NCBI GenBank assembly: GCA_013398015.1
Contig: VZRR01011617.1
Coordinates: 68,246 to 132,245, forward strand
Source of the DNA: Oreocharis arfaki
Taxonomy: Eukaryota; Chordata; Aves; Passeriformes; Paramythiidae
DNA length: 64,000 nucleotides
Direction: 5' to 3'
Numbering within the stretch: position 1 is the stretch's first letter; each line of letters starts with the position of its first letter. Made by a program: the position numbers and the translations under genes. The notes below the pieces were generated by a model, which saw only the letters and a list, made by a program, of their open reading frames with translations, had not been told where the DNA came from and made no database searches. Positions 47,701 through 58,924 of the stretch are shown here, piece by piece.

Positions 47701-49033
47701 AATAATGAGCAAAGTCTGTATGTGAGATGAAGCTCATAGAGAAAGGGTTTTCAATCCAGTCAGGCTGGAGATATGATGACGAGAAATAATTTCTGATAGT
47801 AGAGGCAAAGGAGTCTGAAGCCTATGTCAGTCTGTCATCAGAGGTAGAGATGAGGCAGGAAAACAGCTTTTGCTGATCTTGAGCATTCCCAGCTGTTGCT
47901 GTAAGGAGGAATCTCACCAGCCTTTCTGTACATAATATATGCTAGGCATACTAGCCGTTGGAAACTGGATCTCGTGGAGGAGAGCTGAAAGCTCCATTGA
48001 TACACAAGCTAACTGTAGCACCTGCCTACTTGAATGGGTGGTAATGTGGATTAAAGGTGTTACTGCACTGAGTTTACATGACAGTGACATTTGGGAGGAA
48101 GGGTATTCCTCTGGCTCTGCACATGGGCTTGTTTCCCCCAATACACCTGTAACTGCTGCTTCTCAGCGTGGTAGGAGATAGAGGCATATAAATGTATGAC
48201 AGCTTTTTTTAATGAGCAGAGACCAAGGTGACTTAGTCAACCAGTCAGGAAAGAATTTTATTTTTCTTGTTATAGACAAGAAGGCATTTAGATCACTTTC
48301 AGATCCTCCATGGTTCTCCATGTGGCTGTCAGTGCAAAAGAGTCTTGGTTTTGGTTTTTTTTTTTTTTCTTTTAGACGTGACATACCAAAGCATCCTGTT
48401 TTCTGCAACTTTGATGTGCTAGAGAGTTGAAGAAGACAGATTATTTTCCATTCTTGTCATAGAATTTGACAGGCAGGCAAGGGGTGATGTTCGTGAAAAG
48501 AGGGAATGGATAGGTTCCTCACTGAATAGTAGGTGATGGATTAGGCTGATAAAAAAAGTTAACATTCACATTGCACCCATGCAAGGCATTTTCAAGGTAT
48601 TTCTGCATCCCTCCTTTGTTCCCTTTAGAAATAGTACAAGTGTTACTAGAATATACAGAGTCTGCATAGTAATATGTCAGTGTATTAAGCTCTGCTGAGT
48701 CTGTGCATGGAGGGCTTATAAAAAATTTATGTGAATTTCTTGTGTCTGCTTTTTATTTGGAGGCAGGTTGCTGTATGCAGCTATGTACAGTATTCTGTCT
48801 TAGGGTAATAGATTTTTTTGGTTTATTTGGAAGGAGGGAAGTGTATTTGGGCAGTTAAATATATCATTGTTACTCATTTCTATAGGAAGCAGAATGGCTA
48901 AGAAAAAGCATTTTTGTGTTACACAAATTACAATATAATTGAGGTTTTTAATACAGGTATGAAAAGGAAATGTTTTATTAGGGGTCATTGGAATTTTTTT
49001 CAATAAAGTGTTCTAATAGCAAAAAACTAATTT
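41758..49033. other. Downstream UTR or intergenic DNA, no gene recognised
   Basis: The part to about 43.2 kb may still be RIMKLB 3' UTR. Beyond that I see AT-rich sequence with scattered AATAAA motifs, a (CAG)5 at 45948-45962 and one hairpin at 47105. Open frames up to 128 codons lack motifs and splice context. A weak CR1-like stretch near 46.30-46.36 kb was not accepted. Confidence 0.6.
47105..47141. repeat. Perfect 12-bp inverted repeat, 13-nt loop
   Basis: Bases 47105-47116 (tcctactagaga) are the exact reverse complement of 47130-47141. No target-site duplication or transposon context was recognised. Confidence 0.85.
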
Positions 49034-49266
49034 CACAGAATCACAGTATCAGTTAGGTTGGAACAGGCCTCTGAGATCATCAAGTCCCAACCTTTGAATG
49101 AACACCATCTTGTCAGGTAGACCATGGCACTGAGTGCCACATCCAGTCTTTCCTTAAACACCTTCAGGGATGGTGACACCACCACCTCCCTGGGCAGCCC
49201 ATTCCAATGCTTGACAGCCCTTTTGTGAAGAAATTCCTCCTCATGTCCAACCTGAACCCCATTCAT
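49034..49266 (-). mobile_element. CR1 LINE fragment with the end of ORF2 still open
   Basis: Reverse-complement CR1 with its 3' end at the left (cacagaatcacag). On the minus strand a 77-codon frame stays open and contains KHWNGLPREVV and SLKVFKERLDVAL, the typical C-terminal end of CR1 ORF2, where the reverse transcriptase protein finishes. All the catalytic part is missing, so it is a dead 5'-truncated copy, but a less decayed one than the others here. Confidence 0.92.
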
Positions 49267-52200
49267 TGTTGTAGTATATAAAATTAAATAATAAATAAAT
49301 TATCACATTTGTAAATTTCCAGGCATACGTGCTAATTCACAGAATTTATTAGGACAGTCCCTCTTGTACAAGTTAGCATTTGTTGTTAGAGATGGAGGAA
49401 AGATCCATGTTACATAAGCCAGTAACCCAGTTGTTGCTACCTCTTTGGCCAGTCATTTCTTCTATGCAGATTTCCTGGAAGCAGTGACACTGCTGAGCTT
49501 CCATGATGCTTAGTTTATCTGTGTCATAAAATACTTACATTTTGGGGAGAGAGGAACTAGAGAGGTGAAAACTGTCCATGGTGTTACATGGACTGAACAG
49601 GAAGGTGCTCTGAAGCAGAGAAAGAAGACTAAGCAGTAGCTGTATGCACAGGTATCCTTTCGGTTCTGTCATACCGATGGAGTGGGAGGTCAGGAGTCCA
49701 GATGGATGTTTCAGTTATACCTTGATGAGGAATGGGAATGTCACACCGACTGTTTGTGCAACTGTATATATTTCATATCTGTAAACATTTCATTTACAAG
49801 AAGTGTGGTTTGTCCAAGAGGGTGTGTGCAGTTTCCCCTCCTGTGCACACTGCTACTGTGCAAAGCACTGCCTGGTAGTCTTTATTCTCTTCCTTCTTTC
49901 TGTTCAGTGGTATTGTGCATTAAGCCTGGAACTTATATTTTGTGAGTGTAGGAGGAAACTTGGTGTGCTTGTGTATATGTTTTCCCATGCAGCTAACAAA
50001 CACAAGGCAACAGAAACAGCACAAATGTTATGGTTACCCTGCCCACCCATCTTTACAACATTTTATGGGAGGGGTAGTGCAGTTGGAATGTGATTTAGGA
50101 ATGCTTGTCCGTTCCCGAATGGAAATGGTTGTTTACTGGATGGCAAGTACTGAAGCTTTATCAGTGGGAGAACTAGGCAGGAAAAGTCTGCAGTTTGACT
50201 TTGCTAAACTTTTACACAATTTTTCCTCCACGTGAAATATTTCCACAGGAATCTAATGCGTGTGAAAGATGCGGGATCAGCAGGTGCAGAGATTGAACCC
50301 TACCCACTGGAAAGGTAACAGGAACTAGATTTTATCTTTAGAACACAACCTTCACTGCATCTCACTCCTTGACCTGGAAAGGCCTTTTCCAAGGTCAGAA
50401 CAGGAGTTTTGTACTCATGGCTCAGTCCTTGGTGTGTCTGTGATGCAGCTATCAAGGAAGCCAGATACGTGCTGGATACAGAGATCTTTTGTTATGATGT
50501 CTGCTTGCATTTCTGATGTTCATGATTTGGAGCAAAGACTAACTTCTTCAATGGTTTATTTCTTTAGGTTTTTCTACAGCAGTAGGAGGTCTTCTCTTGC
50601 TTCTCGTGGGAACACTTAGCCTTTTGATAATGCCTCCTTCACAACAAAGGGAAGAAAGGATGGATCAGCAATGATGTGCAATGGAGTGATGCCCACACGT
50701 GGCTTTAACAGTCATGATCCCTGTCCTACTAACTTGGAGAATTGAATAAAAGAGTTAAATTGTAATTCATGAGAGTGTGAGATTCTTTTTGGTACCTTTT
50801 GCACCATCTCCCCTTTCTTGAAGGGCTGGTGAACTTCAGAAACCTGTTGATCTTGTGTCAAAGCTGCACCTAAGCCAGAAGTGTAAAACCTGCTGGATAT
50901 TCTTCACTTTATTAACCTTTTTTTTTCCCTCCAGGAGTTTCATTCCTAAGAGTTCTGAATGCTTTATATTGACATCCCAAATGCCTTGTAAACGGTAGCA
51001 TCCGGCCTTTGGTTTCATCAGTCATGTTATGAGTTCACCTAAGTCACTGAGGATACAAGTCTCCTGAGTTTTAAAAGTGAAATCACCATACTGATCGTGC
51101 TATACTTCATAGTCACTTTGGTGACTGCTAGAGAAAAAGAGATGCAACTTGGTTAACCTACCAGAGATAATGTGCCTTTGGATTTTGAAGCCATAGTGGC
51201 AGGGCTTGCTATAGACATGGGCATGTACATTCTTACTATCTGTTGTTTGTGAAGAGAGCTAATCTTTAAAACCATAGGTTACAGATCTTGCACTTGGCTT
51301 TCTTAGTTTGTTGTTAGTGAAGCACTGTGAAGAATTAGACACGTACTGATGGTATTTCCATAATGTGCCTACTTGAAATATGTACAAAATTTACAAAAGT
51401 GAGGCAAAAAAAGGGAAGCAAGATGCTGAGTTGGTATATTATCAGTAAACACTTCTTATCCTTGACATTCTTCCTGTTCATTTCATGGATATTCATTTCA
51501 TTAAAATTTTAATTCCTGTTTTCTGTGTGCTTGTTCTAGTGATTTACATGTGAATGTAACCTAGGAATGTGGTTGGTAGCCTGTCTGCAGCTATGCCTTT
51601 GCTCCCGTAGCTGCAGTTTATGGTTGTTTTTTTGCAAATCTATGTGTCACACCATGCCTGTGGTACCTCTAAGCAAGTGGAATGGCTGCCTCCACACAGT
51701 AGTGGCCATTTCATCTCTTGTAGTTCAGTGTCTGTTCGTGTCCTGATGCATATGCTGATGCTTCTGTAAGTGCTTTTCTGCCTTAATATTTCATGTTTAA
51801 AAAGTAGAACAGCTGAGAACTTTCTAAATTCCTTCTTAGTTTCATATATCTCATCTTGCTAAGCTGCTTCCAGGCCCTGTCTGTATTTCAGTTCTTCTGG
51901 GTTTTTTTGTGTGTGTTCAGCAGTGTTCTCTCTGCTGCTGCCTCCAGTTTGCTCCTCTTGCCTTCATAGTCTTTTTTTTTTCCCTTTTTTTCCCCTGTTC
52001 TTGTTTCTGCTCTTAACTGGCCCTACTTGTTCTTCTCCTTGTCCCAAGCACACACACGTATGGTACACTAAGAATATTTCTTACTCAGTGTCTATTAAAG
52101 ATAACCGTTCTTTGTATTACTCTGAAAGTGTGTTTTCCTTTTTTCAGACTGAGAAATGCTCTTCTACTACATGTTTCCTTTTGGTATTTCACAGCCCTAA

Positions 52201-55200
52201 ATGTGTTAGAAGTAAAATAGAAATGAAAAGAAGTTTATCACTCTGTAATGTCTTACTAGTGAATGAGAGTTAGCAAATTGCAATACTGAGGAGACAGTTC
52301 CTGGCTTTTGCACTCATTTACCTATATTTGTTGAGAGGGATTGGTCCTGCAATCCATCTCTTCATGTACCTCACTTAAAAGCTCAAATTCAAGAGCTATG
52401 GTCAAGAATCTGCTGGTGTAATGTTAAGTTTTGCTTTCCTTTGTCTTTCTTATCTTCCTATGAATATAAATACTAAGTATCAACAATTAAATAGTAATTA
52501 GATATTCATGATACAATTTTGATATTACTTGTACAGTGTAGTGAAAACAGAGTATTAATAGTTCTGTAGTGATAGTACTGACCTGTGCTGTGATGATTAT
52601 AGAGTATAAACAGTTCCTTTTAGTGTGCTGCATTTCTTATTAATTGGAATTGCACTGTTGTGCCAGCTACAGAAACGAAGTACTTGTAGAACTCTGCTTA
52701 GTGTGATGAGATCTTGGGGTGGGGTATATTTGTGTTGAGGCCAAACTTGGAGAGAGGTTGTAATTTTGTTTAGCATTAGATCTGGAAAACCTCTGTAACT
52801 TGTCTGGCCCGCATTCCCAGTTGTGCATGATATAAACAGAGAGCTATGTCTTGACCACTGTCTTTTTTTATTTTCCTGGGTAATTTTCTTTATATTTTGC
52901 CTCATCACCTTGGTTGCTTCTCCAATCCACTCTTTCGCTGCCTAGACAACTTGGTTTATCACTGTGCATTTACCTCTAGGTGGTCTGCAAAATCTAGGTT
53001 TGGAACCAGACATTGCATCATCATCCCTGTGACTCTTTCATCCCATGTTGTCATTGCTTCAGTATTTTTCCAGACACGGTGCTTTGGAGGCTGCCCTGCT
53101 GCCATGGTAATGTAGAGAAGGGAGAGCATGCAGTGCAATGACCAGGTCACCTCAAAAGCCTCCAGGGTGGAATCCTTGGGAGAGAGGCTGTCACTGTGTG
53201 CTTCTTTCCCCTGCACTGACCCCCTTAGTTCAGCTGGTGGTGCACAGGCCCTGATAAGCTCAGCCCTACACTGCTTCCTGGCTTGTGCACTTCAGCCTAG
53301 ACATGGGCCTGTCGGGGAGATCCGGGTCACTGCTGCTGTGCTCTTCTGTGTTTGCACATGCCTGGTGCTGAGATTCAGGCAAACTCCTCCGTCTCCTGAA
53401 TGTTTGCCCTGATCTGCTTTGGATCTACTATCCCAGCTGGTGGAAGGGAGTTGGGTAAGTAGTACTTGGCTTCAAAATCATGTAAAATGCATTAGGAAGA
53501 GTTTCTGTCAGAGATGGAGTACACCTCCATATTTTTCTCAGCATTTTAATTGAAAGAAATTTGTACTTTTAATAACCACACTTCTGAAGATTTCTAATGA
53601 AGGCAAAAGTCCTCCTTTTAGTTCTGCCCATCTTTTTCTTCCTTGAGAGCATATATAGCAGCTGCCAGAGCTGTCTATATTACACCTGCTGCTTCTTCAC
53701 TACAGCCCCCAAGATTCAGGAGAAAAAGAAAGGGATATAGTGATCTTCCAAGGGAAAAGATTGGGATCCTGCTCTCTAGGATCCCTGATAACCATCCATG
53801 TTCAGCAGCTTAGCTTAGCAGTAATAGCACTTGTTTCTAACAGTATGAAGTAGGAGGAAGCAGGGAAGGAAGGGACAGTATCCCTTACAGCTGTGATGTC
53901 ACTAGTGGACCAGAGGTCACATCTCCGTGAGCATGAGGCATGGCAGAGAACTTGGGCTTTTGAAGAAATAAAAAAACAACCTCCACAGTTTTCTAGTCCC
54001 TTCTTTCCAGCCTTGTGGACAGTGCTGTGTTCCAGGGAAGAATATCTGCTTAATCTTTCCTGTAACATCTGTCTGCACAGCTTTCTGTGGTCCTGTATGC
54101 AAGGTAAGACTCTGAGGGAAGAAGTACTCTTGAAATATTCAAAGTGCTCTCTGCAGCCTGAATATTTCTGAGGCTTGGATTGGGGATCTCTCGTGTTAGC
54201 CCAGTCTTAGTAACAGCTCATGTATTTTGAAAACAGCTGAATTTGTGAGCAGTGAGTGGAAATGAAGAATTGCAGCCCAGTTCTGGAACAAGCAACCCCT
54301 GAAATAGGAGAGGAGGCCCAGTAGAGGGAAGGAAAGAGTTTTCAGTATCTAAATTTCCAGATTTAGTTAGGGGCGTTCGTGTAACTTTGTGTTACAACAC
54401 CACTGGTTCTGATATCATCAGTTGTCACATGGAGTCACTTTGGGTGGAAGACGTTAAAGGAGTACAGCCTTGGTTAGATGCAGGTGACTGTTTGGTGTAG
54501 TAGCAAAGGATAAGAGGGTTTCCTAATGATGCTTTCCTCTCTAAACTCTATTCCTATTCATCTTATTCCTCTACTGATACACCCTTTTGCATTGTGATTT
54601 GGTAGGTGGCTTTTTTGCTTTAATTTCCAAGGTCGACTATTTTTAACTGTTGCAGATTTCTCTCCTGCAACCAAAATGAGGTCTTGAGGCTGGCCATTGT
54701 TTTTAAGATATCTGTGTGTCTGTTACGTTGCGTGAAAGGATGGGGAGGGGGCACAGAATTGCATTTTTCTGCTCAGTTTCATGGGCTGTGATTAATATTC
54801 CTTTGTGCAAGGCAGTTTTGCATCACTGGTGTGGAGCCCCTATTGGTTTTTACACCACCTGAGTTAGCTGTGCTTCCTTGGAAGTTTAGTTACTCAGTGA
54901 GATGAAGGTGGCATTGAACATGTGTTGCTGTGGACTGTACCAAAAGATGAGCCGACTCTGGACAGCAAAGAGCCAAAGCAGATGACAAGGTGACAGGACA
55001 CAGGAAGAGATCATGTCAGTAGCTACTAGTTGTAGCTCATCTGTGGTGCAGTGGCAGCTGTCCATTATGCTGCAGAGTCCTGTTGGCTGACGACTATTCT
55101 TTCCATGCATCCTGTTCTTCACCTTCCTAAAGGGAATTACTGCCAGAGTTGCACCACATTTGCCAGGAGAAATGTTTGTTCTTGGACAACTGTGCACTGA

Positions 55201-55494
55201 CAGGAAGGGCAGCAGGGACCCACCTGCCCAGGCTTTGGTGCAGTTTTTTATGTCACATAGGGAGCCCCAGTGAGCTACGTGCAGCTGAAGATGCCAGCAA
55301 CAAAAGTAAGGATGCAGCCACAGGAATTTAGCATTGCAGACCCATTTTTGCACATGTTCTTAAGGCATTCGAATCTTGCAAAATTACTAGTCACAGCCAT
55401 CAACTTTTGAATGAATTTCCATCTCTTTCCTTTAGGCCACATGATTGGTGTTTAATGTCACTGCATTCAGTGTCCCTTGGAGCAGAACACACTG
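49267..55494. other. Intergenic DNA, no feature recognised
   Basis: No exon, RNA gene or transposon is recognised over about 6.2 kb. Open frames of up to 155 codons (for example 54886-55353 on the minus strand) have no recognisable domain. Confidence 0.55.
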
Positions 55495-56922
55495 TGGTGC
55501 ATTGTTTTGTTTGTATAGAGTTGGCAAGCAGGTCTTAATGTGTTGCTTTGGTTGCCTGGAGGAGTTCAGCATCTTTTAATTGCATGTTTTTGGAAGTGTC
55601 CTTTAACAGATGTAACCCTTAGGAGCTGGAACAGTGAATATGAGAAGCAAGCTGGTTCGGAGGGATTTGGAAGCAGATGTTGTGAGCCCAGAATGGTGAA
55701 GCGCTTTCAGAGAGCTGAAATTCATGCTCATATGCAATCCTACTCTTGGAAGCTTTTTCTGCAATTCCTATTTTCCCTATTAGTTTTGGAAACCCTCCCA
55801 GAGTTTTGGGTACACCTCCTCAGGGCAGCAATGCTCCCTGTCACTGAACCTCTGATGACACATATCCTAACCCTCCACTTGTCTTTTGCATAGAAAGGGT
55901 GTGGGCAATCAGGGTTTGTTTTTCTCACCGGTGTGTCAGAAGAGCTGCCAATCCTGTCTGTTTCCAGACGTGGTTTTGTCACAGGCGCCTACCAATGACT
56001 GGTGTTTGAATGACATCTGCCAATGTGAAAGGGGTGAATTCCAACATCCGTAAGTCACTTCTAACTGTGCTGCACTTTTGGATCTTATTTTGCCAAGTGC
56101 ACTTCGGACCCATTAACTTAACGGAGGGTAGGAAACACAAACATGGAAAAAAATCAAGCCCAAGATGTCTGAATCACATATTAACAGATACGTCTCAAAG
56201 CAGAGATCTCTATTACTTATTTCTGTTGGTGTACATCGTAAATACAGGAAACAAGATGGCATATCCTACCACATCACAATGGGTCTAATTTATCCCTGGC
56301 TAAATCAGTCCATTTCAGTGGATGTGATGGGTGAAAAACATCTCCCAAGAGGGTGAGTTAGTTTTCTTGAGGCTGTGTTTCCCTCTGCTGGTATGAAGTT
56401 AATACTGCTGATGGTTCTTTTCCTCAAAACCAAGCTTCTGAAGCTACTGCTTCCTCATAATCCCAAGAAACATTTAAACTTGTCACTCATAATAAATATT
56501 CCTTATATCCAATCAAAATCTACCCTCTGTCAGTTTAAAACTTTGACCCTTGTCCTGTTCCAGTGTCTCACCACTGTATTTTTATTATTTATTAGTTATT
56601 ATTTATTTTTTGTTTACCTCACAGTAAATAGTTTATTCCTAATATCTAATCGAAACCTGATCTCTTTCTGTTTAAAGTCATCCCCCCTTGTGCTGTCACT
56701 GCATGCTATCACTTGCAAATAGTCCCTCTCCAGCTCTCTCGTAGCACCACTAGGTACTGGAGGGGGCTCTGAGGTCTCTCTGGAACCTTCTTTTCTTCAA
56801 AATAAACGATCTAAACTCTCTTGGCTGTTTCATAGCAGAGGCTCTCAAGCCCCCTACCCCACAAAGATCAGCTTTGTGGCCTTACGAAGTCTCTGGACAA
56901 CTGGTCCACATCCTTCTTATGC
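55495..56922. repeat. Copy A of a duplicated segment, cut at an N
   Basis: 1428 bp matching 57368-58793 almost base for base. I noticed G for A at 55582, a 2-nt T indel near 56077, G for A at 56127, and a short mismatched block near 56884-56892, about 30 bp before the end. The copy stops at the single N at 56923 with no biological boundary. It contains about 1 kb of unrecognised sequence followed by part of a CR1. Confidence 0.95.
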
Positions 56923-56923
56923 N

Positions 56924-57366
56924 ATTTATTTTTTGTTTACCTCACAGTAAATAGTTTATTCCTAATATCTAATCGAAACCTGATCTCTTTCTGTTTAAAG
57001 TCATCCCCCCTTGTGCTGTCACTGCATGCTATCACTTGCAAATAGTCCCTCTCCAGCTCTCTCGTAGCACCACTAGGTACTGGAGGGGGCTCTGAGGTCT
57101 CTCTGGAACCTTCTTTTCTTCAAAATAAACGATCTAAACTCTCTTGGCTGTTTCATAGCAGAGGCTCTCAAGCCCCCTGATCAGCTTTGTGGCCTTCTCT
57201 GGACTCTGGACAACTGGTCCACATCCTTCTTATGCTGGGGGTACCAGGGATGGATGCAGCACTCCAGGTGGGGTTTCAAAAGAGTGGAGCAGAGGGGGAG
57301 AATCTACTCCCTCGACCTGCTACCCCCACTGCTTTTGGTGCAGCCCAGAACGAAGTTGGCTTTCTG
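56924..57366. repeat. Copy B, partial, between two N bases
   Basis: 443 bp matching 58472-58924 (453 bp) apart from one 10-nt deletion near 57178 and a few substitutions. Its first 310 or so bases repeat the end of copy A. It is bounded by the Ns at 56923 and 57367, as a small unmerged contig would be. Confidence 0.93.
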
Positions 57367-57367
57367 N

Positions 57368-58924
57368 TGGTGCATTGTTTTGTTTGTATAGAGTTGGCAA
57401 GCAGGTCTTAATGTGTTGCTTTGGTTGCCTGGAGGAGTTCAGCATCTTTTAATTACATGTTTTTGGAAGTGTCCTTTAACAGATGTAACCCTTAGGAGCT
57501 GGAACAGTGAATATGAGAAGCAAGCTGGTTCGGAGGGATTTGGAAGCAGATGTTGTGAGCCCAGAATGGTGAAGCGCTTTCAGAGAGCTGAAATTCATGC
57601 TCATATGCAATCCTACTCTTGGAAGCTTTTTCTGCAATTCCTATTTTCCCTATTAGTTTTGGAAACCCTCCCAGAGTTTTGGGTACACCTCCTCAGGGCA
57701 GCAATGCTCCCTGTCACTGAACCTCTGATGACACATATCCTAACCCTCCACTTGTCTTTTGCATAGAAAGGGTGTGGGCAATCAGGGTTTGTTTTTCTCA
57801 CCGGTGTGTCAGAAGAGCTGCCAATCCTGTCTGTTTCCAGACGTGGTTTTGTCACAGGCGCCTACCAATGACTGGTGTTTGAATGACATCTGCCAATGTG
57901 AAAGGGGTGAATTCCAACATCCGTAAGTCACTTCTAACTGTGCTGCACTTGGATCTTATTTTGCCAAGTGCACTTCGGACCCATTAACTTAACGGAGAGT
58001 AGGAAACACAAACATGGAAAAAAATCAAGCCCAAGATGTCTGAATCACATATTAACAGATACGTCTCAAAGCAGAGATCTCTATTACTTATTTCTGTTGG
58101 TGTACATCGTAAATACAGGAAACAAGATGGCATATCCTACCACATCACAATGGGTCTAATTTATCCCTGGCTAAATCAGTCCATTTCAGTGGATGTGATG
58201 GGTGAAAAACATCTCCCAAGAGGGTGAGTTAGTTTTCTTGAGGCTGTGTTTCCCTCTGCTGGTATGAAGTTAATACTGCTGATGGTTCTTTTCCTCAAAA
58301 CCAAGCTTCTGAAGCTACTGCTTCCTCATAATCCCAAGAAACATTTAAACTTGTCACTCATAATAAATATTCCTTATATCCAATCAAAATCTACCCTCTG
58401 TCAGTTTAAAACTTTGACCCTTGTCCTGTTCCAGTGTCTCACCACTGTATTTTTATTATTTATTAGTTATTATTTATTTTTTGTTTACCTCACAGTAAAT
58501 AGTTTATTCCTAATATCTAATCGAAACCTGATCTCTTTCTGTTTAAAGTCATCCCCCCTTGTGCTGTCACTGCATGCTATCACTTGCAAATAGTCCCTCT
58601 CCAGCTCTCTCGTAGCACCACTAGGTACTGGAGGGGGCTCTGAGGTCTCTCTGGAACCTTCTTTTCTTCAAAATAAACGATCTAAACTCTCTTGGCTGTT
58701 TCATAGCAGAGGCTCTCAAGCCCCCTACCCCACAAAGATCAGCTTTGTGGCCTTCTCTGGACTCTGGACAACTGGTCCACATCCTTCTTATGCTGGGGGT
58801 ACCAGGGATGGATGCAGCACTCCAGGTGGGGTTTCAAAAGAGTGGAACAGAGGGGGAGAATCTACTCCCTCGACCTGCTACCCCCACTGCTTTTGGTGCA
58901 GCCCAGAACGAAGTTGGCTTTCTG
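57368..58924. repeat. Copy C, the only complete copy of the duplicated segment
   Basis: 1557 bp that contain everything in copies A and B. It starts directly after the N at 57367 and runs without a break into unique A-rich sequence at 58925. This is probably the true structure of the locus. Confidence 0.93.
58361..58924 (-). mobile_element. CR1 LINE fragment(s) with an AT-rich insertion
   Basis: Reverse-complement CR1. The right part (about 58490-58924) runs from cctaatatct through gctttgtggcc to gatgcagcactccaggtggg and ends at gttggctttctg, where it is 5'-truncated beside an A-rich run. About 40 bp of AT-rich sequence near 58447-58487 breaks the usual block ccagtgtctcaccac / cctcacagtaaa. 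Further left, 58361-58430 repeats a segment found again at 58500-58565, so two CR1 pieces or an internal duplication are joined. The same element is repeated in copies A (from 56490) and B. Confidence 0.85.

Noticed and set aside
54886..55353. 155-codon minus-strand frame
   Set aside because: No recognisable family; Cys/His-rich by composition, but without a regular zinc-finger spacing.
57187..57452. Frames with an undefined residue over the N at 57367
   Set aside because: They join two contigs across the N, inside CR1 antisense sequence.
56375..58593. Identical pairs of 115-, 117- and 80-codon frames
   Set aside because: They come in pairs only because the segment is duplicated; the frames lie partly across CR1 antisense sequence and have no domain.
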